Positions 6,570 through 8,462 of a stretch of 8,462 nucleotides of DNA are shown here, one piece after another. Numbering within the stretch: position 1 is the first letter of the stretch; each line of letters begins with the position of its first letter. Source of the DNA: JBFLYE01 sp040756715 [NCBI: bacterium] (GTDB taxonomy: Bacteria; UBA9089; UBA9088). The position numbers and the translations under genes were made by a program. The notes under the pieces were generated by a model. It was given only the letters and a program-made list of their open reading frames with translations, was not told the origin of the DNA and searched no databases. Location: positions 1 to 8,462 of the forward strand of contig JBFLYE010000118.1 of the NCBI GenBank assembly GCA_040756715.1, in the 5' to 3' direction.

Positions 6570-7081
6570 AAATAAAGATTCCAGAGGAAAGGGAGGTTTT
6601 TTATAGGCTTAAAGTAGGGGATAAAATTTTTCTTTCTGGGACAATTTATACCGCCCGTGATGAAGCACATAGAAGGATTGCGGATTGCGGAATGCGGAGT
6701 GCGGAATTTCCTTTTGAGATTAAGAATCAGGTTATTTATTACACTGGGCCATCGCCGACAAAACCAGGGGAGGTCATTGGTTCCTGTGGTCCAACCACAT
6801 CAGCCAGGATGGATAAATGGACACCCCTTTTGCTCTCACTTGGATTGGCCGGGATGATTGGAAAGGGCCCAAGATCAAGCGAGATTATCGATGCAATTAA
6901 AAAATACCAAGTGGTATATTTTATTGCCATTGGTGGAGCTGCGGCATATTACACAAATTTTATTGAGAAAGCCGAAATTGTTGCCTATTCGGATCTTGGT
7001 TGCGAGGCAATTCATAGGTTGGAGGTTAGGGATTTTCCACTTTATGTTGGAATTAGCTCTGATGGAGAAACTATATTTTAA
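6566..7081 (+). CDS. Class I fumarate hydratase (or L-tartrate dehydratase) beta subunit
   Basis: This 171-residue protein matches the beta subunit (C-terminal half of single-chain class I fumarases). It shows LKVGDKIFLSGTIYTARDEAH (15-35), the GSCGPTTSARMD substrate-binding motif (72-83), MIGKG (97-101), IGGAAAYY and AYSDLGCEAIHRLEVRDFP (140-158). It pairs with the alpha subunit, whose stop it overlaps by 4 bases. It is odd at residues 38-48, which are encoded by a 7-bp tandem repeat and read IADCGMRSAEF in place of the usual charged loop between the AH-R helix and the PF-[DE]-[LI] strand. The family residues on both sides are intact and the loop length looks unchanged, so the protein is probably functional. 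Confidence 0.93.
   Translation: MKIKIPEEREVFYRLKVGDKIFLSGTIYTARDEAHRRIADCGMRSAEFPFEIKNQVIYYTGPSPTKPGEVIGSCGPTTSARMDKWTPLLLSLGLAGMIGKGPRSSEIIDAIKKYQVVYFIAIGGAAAYYTNFIEKAEIVAYSDLGCEAIHRLEVRDFPLYVGISSDGETIF
6675..6709 (+). repeat. 7-bp tandem repeat (ATTGCGG-like) inside fumarase beta gene
   Basis: Four consecutive 7-base units are visible: ATTGCGG at 6677-6683, ATTGCGG at 6684-6690, AATGCGG at 6691-6697 and AGTGCGG at 6698-6704. A leading GG and a trailing AATTT flank them. Units 3 and 4 each differ from the first two. The array encodes residues 38-48 of the beta subunit, and the reading frame begins exactly at the first unit. Peptides of the RIADCG type recur in annotated proteins of some bacterial genomes carrying such heptamers; this is recalled, not searched. 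Confidence 0.85.
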
Positions 7082-8423
7082 ATTAAGATTTATCTATTAT
7101 TTTGCATTTTGCATTTTGCATTTTGCATTTGGTAATGGTTATTGTTTAACCATTGAGCCTTTCTGGTCAAGAATAGGGGAGAAGGTGTTAATCTCTGGAG
7201 AAGGTTATAAGCGGAAGGAAGATATAACCCTTAATTTTGAGAAGAAAACCTTTAAGCTAAAGGCATCTTTGCAGGGAACATTCTCAGTAAGCTTTATTAT
7301 TCAATTCCAGCCAGGTGGAAAAAAGGTAATCACAGCAAGCTCAAAAACAAAGAAAGAGACAGCCTCTTTCTGGGTAAAACCAAAGATTAAGGCCTATCCA
7401 TTGAAAGGAACAAGGGGAACAAAGGTTAATATAAGTGGAGAGGGTTATAGCCCTAATGAGAGGATTCAAATAGGCTTGGGAAGAAATTCTGCTGTGGCTT
7501 GGGGAACAGCCTCTTCTCTTGGCACATTTTCTGCCACATTTACCATTGCTCATCAGCCCTATGGCCCCCAACCCCTTTTTGCCGTAGGTCATAACCATTA
7601 TTTGGATGATCAGAAGGATTTCTTTGTGGAGCCAGTTTTAAGTGTTGTTCCAAGAAAGGGAATTATAGGAAGCCTTGTTACAATTTCGGGAACAGGCTTT
7701 TTTCCTTCCGAAGGCCCTCCTCCAGGCGAGCCAATTATCATTGATTTTGGAACACACCGAGCATTAATGACTGGCTATACAAATTACTACGGAAGCTTTG
7801 AAATTCCTTTAAATGTGCCTTCTTGTAAAGGAGGATTGGTTGATGTGTCTGTAAGGGGAGGGTATTCAGGCTTGGTTTCTTCTTCAAATTTTGATATAGC
7901 CCCAAGAATAAGGCAATTTCCCCAATCAGCACAGCCTTTAAGACCAATGAGGATTGAAGGGGATGGGTTTTTAAAGTATGAGACAATAACCATAACCCTT
8001 GAAAAAAGAAGGGAAGGGACAAGGACATTAACCCAAAGAGAAGAATTTCTTGCTGATGAAAATGGCAGCTTTGAGCTTGATTTTCTTGTGGATACCCAAC
8101 CAAAGGGGGTAAAGAGACTTACCATAAAGGGGCAATCTGGGTTTACAGAGGTGCGAAATCTTGAAATAAAGCCCTGTATTGAAGTAGTTGAAGCGGACAG
8201 GAAGGCAGGGACATTGACCATAAAGGGAGCAGGTTTTATGGAGGGAGAGGGGGTTTCTTTTAGCTTTGGAGGCCCAAGGTATATTGGAGGGACAACGGCA
8301 GATAAAGAGGGGGCTTTTCTTGCGACATTTAAAATTTCTGGAATACAAGAGAAAGAAAGAATAATCGCTGAGGGGAGTAAAAGCTATGAGGTTGCAATAG
8401 CGTATTGGGAGGAGAAGAAATAA
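7062..8423 (+). CDS. Secreted protein of five Ig-like (IPT/TIG-like) repeats
   Basis: This 453-residue protein has an N-terminal signal peptide: basic residues K3, K7, R9, a hydrophobic core at about 10-23, and a plausible cleavage after A22-F23-G24. Five repeats follow at about residues 29-108, 109-192, 193-282, 283-372 and 373-453. Each begins with a short strand after Pro, then a GxxVxISGxGF/Y-type motif (for example KVLISGEGY, KVNISGEGY, LVTISGTGF), an E-x-I-x-I strand, a NGSFxxxF-type turn and a final strand often ending in KP, EP or AP. This pattern fits extracellular Ig-like beta-sandwich modules. No anchor, catalytic motif or clear lipobox is seen, so a periplasmic or surface structural or binding role is inferred. 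ATG 7062 is chosen because only from there does a signal peptide precede the repeats; it overlaps the fumarase beta gene by 20 bases. The frame stays open further upstream, but only as a shadow of that gene. The specific family was not recognised. Confidence 0.85.
   Translation: MEKLYFKLRFIYYFAFCILHFAFGNGYCLTIEPFWSRIGEKVLISGEGYKRKEDITLNFEKKTFKLKASLQGTFSVSFIIQFQPGGKKVITASSKTKKETASFWVKPKIKAYPLKGTRGTKVNISGEGYSPNERIQIGLGRNSAVAWGTASSLGTFSATFTIAHQPYGPQPLFAVGHNHYLDDQKDFFVEPVLSVVPRKGIIGSLVTISGTGFFPSEGPPPGEPIIIDFGTHRALMTGYTNYYGSFEIPLNVPSCKGGLVDVSVRGGYSGLVSSSNFDIAPRIRQFPQSAQPLRPMRIEGDGFLKYETITITLEKRREGTRTLTQREEFLADENGSFELDFLVDTQPKGVKRLTIKGQSGFTEVRNLEIKPCIEVVEADRKAGTLTIKGAGFMEGEGVSFSFGGPRYIGGTTADKEGAFLATFKISGIQEKERIIAEGSKSYEVAIAYWEEKK
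7099..7130 (+). repeat. 7-bp tandem repeat (ATTTTGC) encoding a signal peptide core
   Basis: Four perfect ATTTTGC units (7099-7105, 7106-7112, 7113-7119, 7120-7126) are followed by a partial unit ATTT. Because 7 is not a multiple of 3, translation cycles through seven codons, giving F-A-F-C-I-L-H and then F-A-F at residues 14-23 of the secreted protein. All three frames of the array are open. It lies about 390 bases from the other heptamer array. Confidence 0.92.
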
Positions 8424-8462
8424 TGTTTAGGGGATAGAGAAAAATTTTTCTTGCAAAGTTTT

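Noticed and set aside
6858-7061. Upstream open extension of the secreted-protein frame
   Set aside because: It lies entirely inside the fumarase beta gene in another frame, and its residues resemble no protein start. The signal peptide begins only at ATG 7062.
6675-7130. CRISPR-like or transposon-end interpretation of the short repeats
   Set aside because: The arrays are direct 7-bp tandem units with no spacers, no terminal inverted repeats and no nearby cas or transposase gene.
7341-8348. Several minus-strand open frames opposite the secreted-protein gene
   Set aside because: They overlap one another and the real gene, show no recognisable domains, and arise from the low stop density opposite this gene's codon use.
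479-8423. UGA recoding, as in some candidate phyla
   Set aside because: TGA ends several genes exactly at expected family C-termini and in ATGA overlaps, and no in-frame TGA is needed within any conserved domain.
8438-8451. Perfect palindrome AGAAAAATTTTTCT after the last gene, as a terminator
   Set aside because: It has no loop and no G/C stem, so it cannot form a stable hairpin. The window ends 11 bases later, so a terminator further on cannot be judged.
8424-8462. Start of another gene at the ATG overlapping the last stop (TAATG)
   Set aside because: That frame reaches TAG after four codons, and no other open frame with a ribosome site is visible in the remaining bases.

Overview
The window is an AT-rich, gene-dense bacterial segment organised as two divergent operons that share one short control region (about 4517-4653). 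TGA is used as a normal stop in many of the genes, so there is no sign of UGA recoding. The gene mix suggests an uncultured, probably anaerobic bacterium from a deep lineage or candidate phylum with a two-membrane envelope. The reasons are ExbB/ExbD proton-channel proteins and class I two-subunit fumarase, combined with an Asp23-AmaP-DUF2273 module that is best known from Gram-positives and with a ThiD2-ThiE fusion. The phylum cannot be fixed from this sequence alone.

Leftward operon (minus strand, from 4516 down past the left edge). It encodes, in order, HPr (ptsH), enzyme I (ptsI), an Asp23/Gls24-family protein, an AmaP-like membrane anchor, a 56-residue DUF2273-type membrane peptide, a major facilitator transporter, and a ThiD2-ThiE thiamin synthesis enzyme cut by the window edge. 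All seven genes overlap their neighbours: 11 bases for ptsH/ptsI, 16 for ptsI/asp23, and 4-base ATGA or TTGA junctions after that. They are therefore very likely co-transcribed and translationally coupled. A good extended -10 promoter lies just upstream of ptsH. No sugar-specific PTS permease is present, so the phosphorelay target lies elsewhere or is regulatory.

Rightward operon (plus strand, 4654 to 8423). It encodes ExbB/TolQ-like and ExbD/TolR-like proteins, the alpha and beta subunits of a class I [4Fe-4S] fumarase (or tartrate dehydratase), and a secreted protein made of five Ig-like repeats. The fumarase genes are joined to exbD and to each other by ATGA overlaps. The secreted-protein gene starts inside the end of the fumarase beta gene.

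The most unusual features are two 7-bp tandem repeats about 390 bases apart, both inside coding sequence. One (ATTGCGG-like, four units) encodes a loop of the fumarase beta subunit and appears to replace the usual loop without changing its length. The other (ATTTTGC, four perfect units) encodes the hydrophobic core of the signal peptide of the secreted protein. Gain or loss of one 7-bp unit there would shift the frame into a nearby stop in either direction, so it is a candidate phase-variation switch.

No tRNA, rRNA, CRISPR array, insertion sequence or convincing rho-independent terminator was seen.
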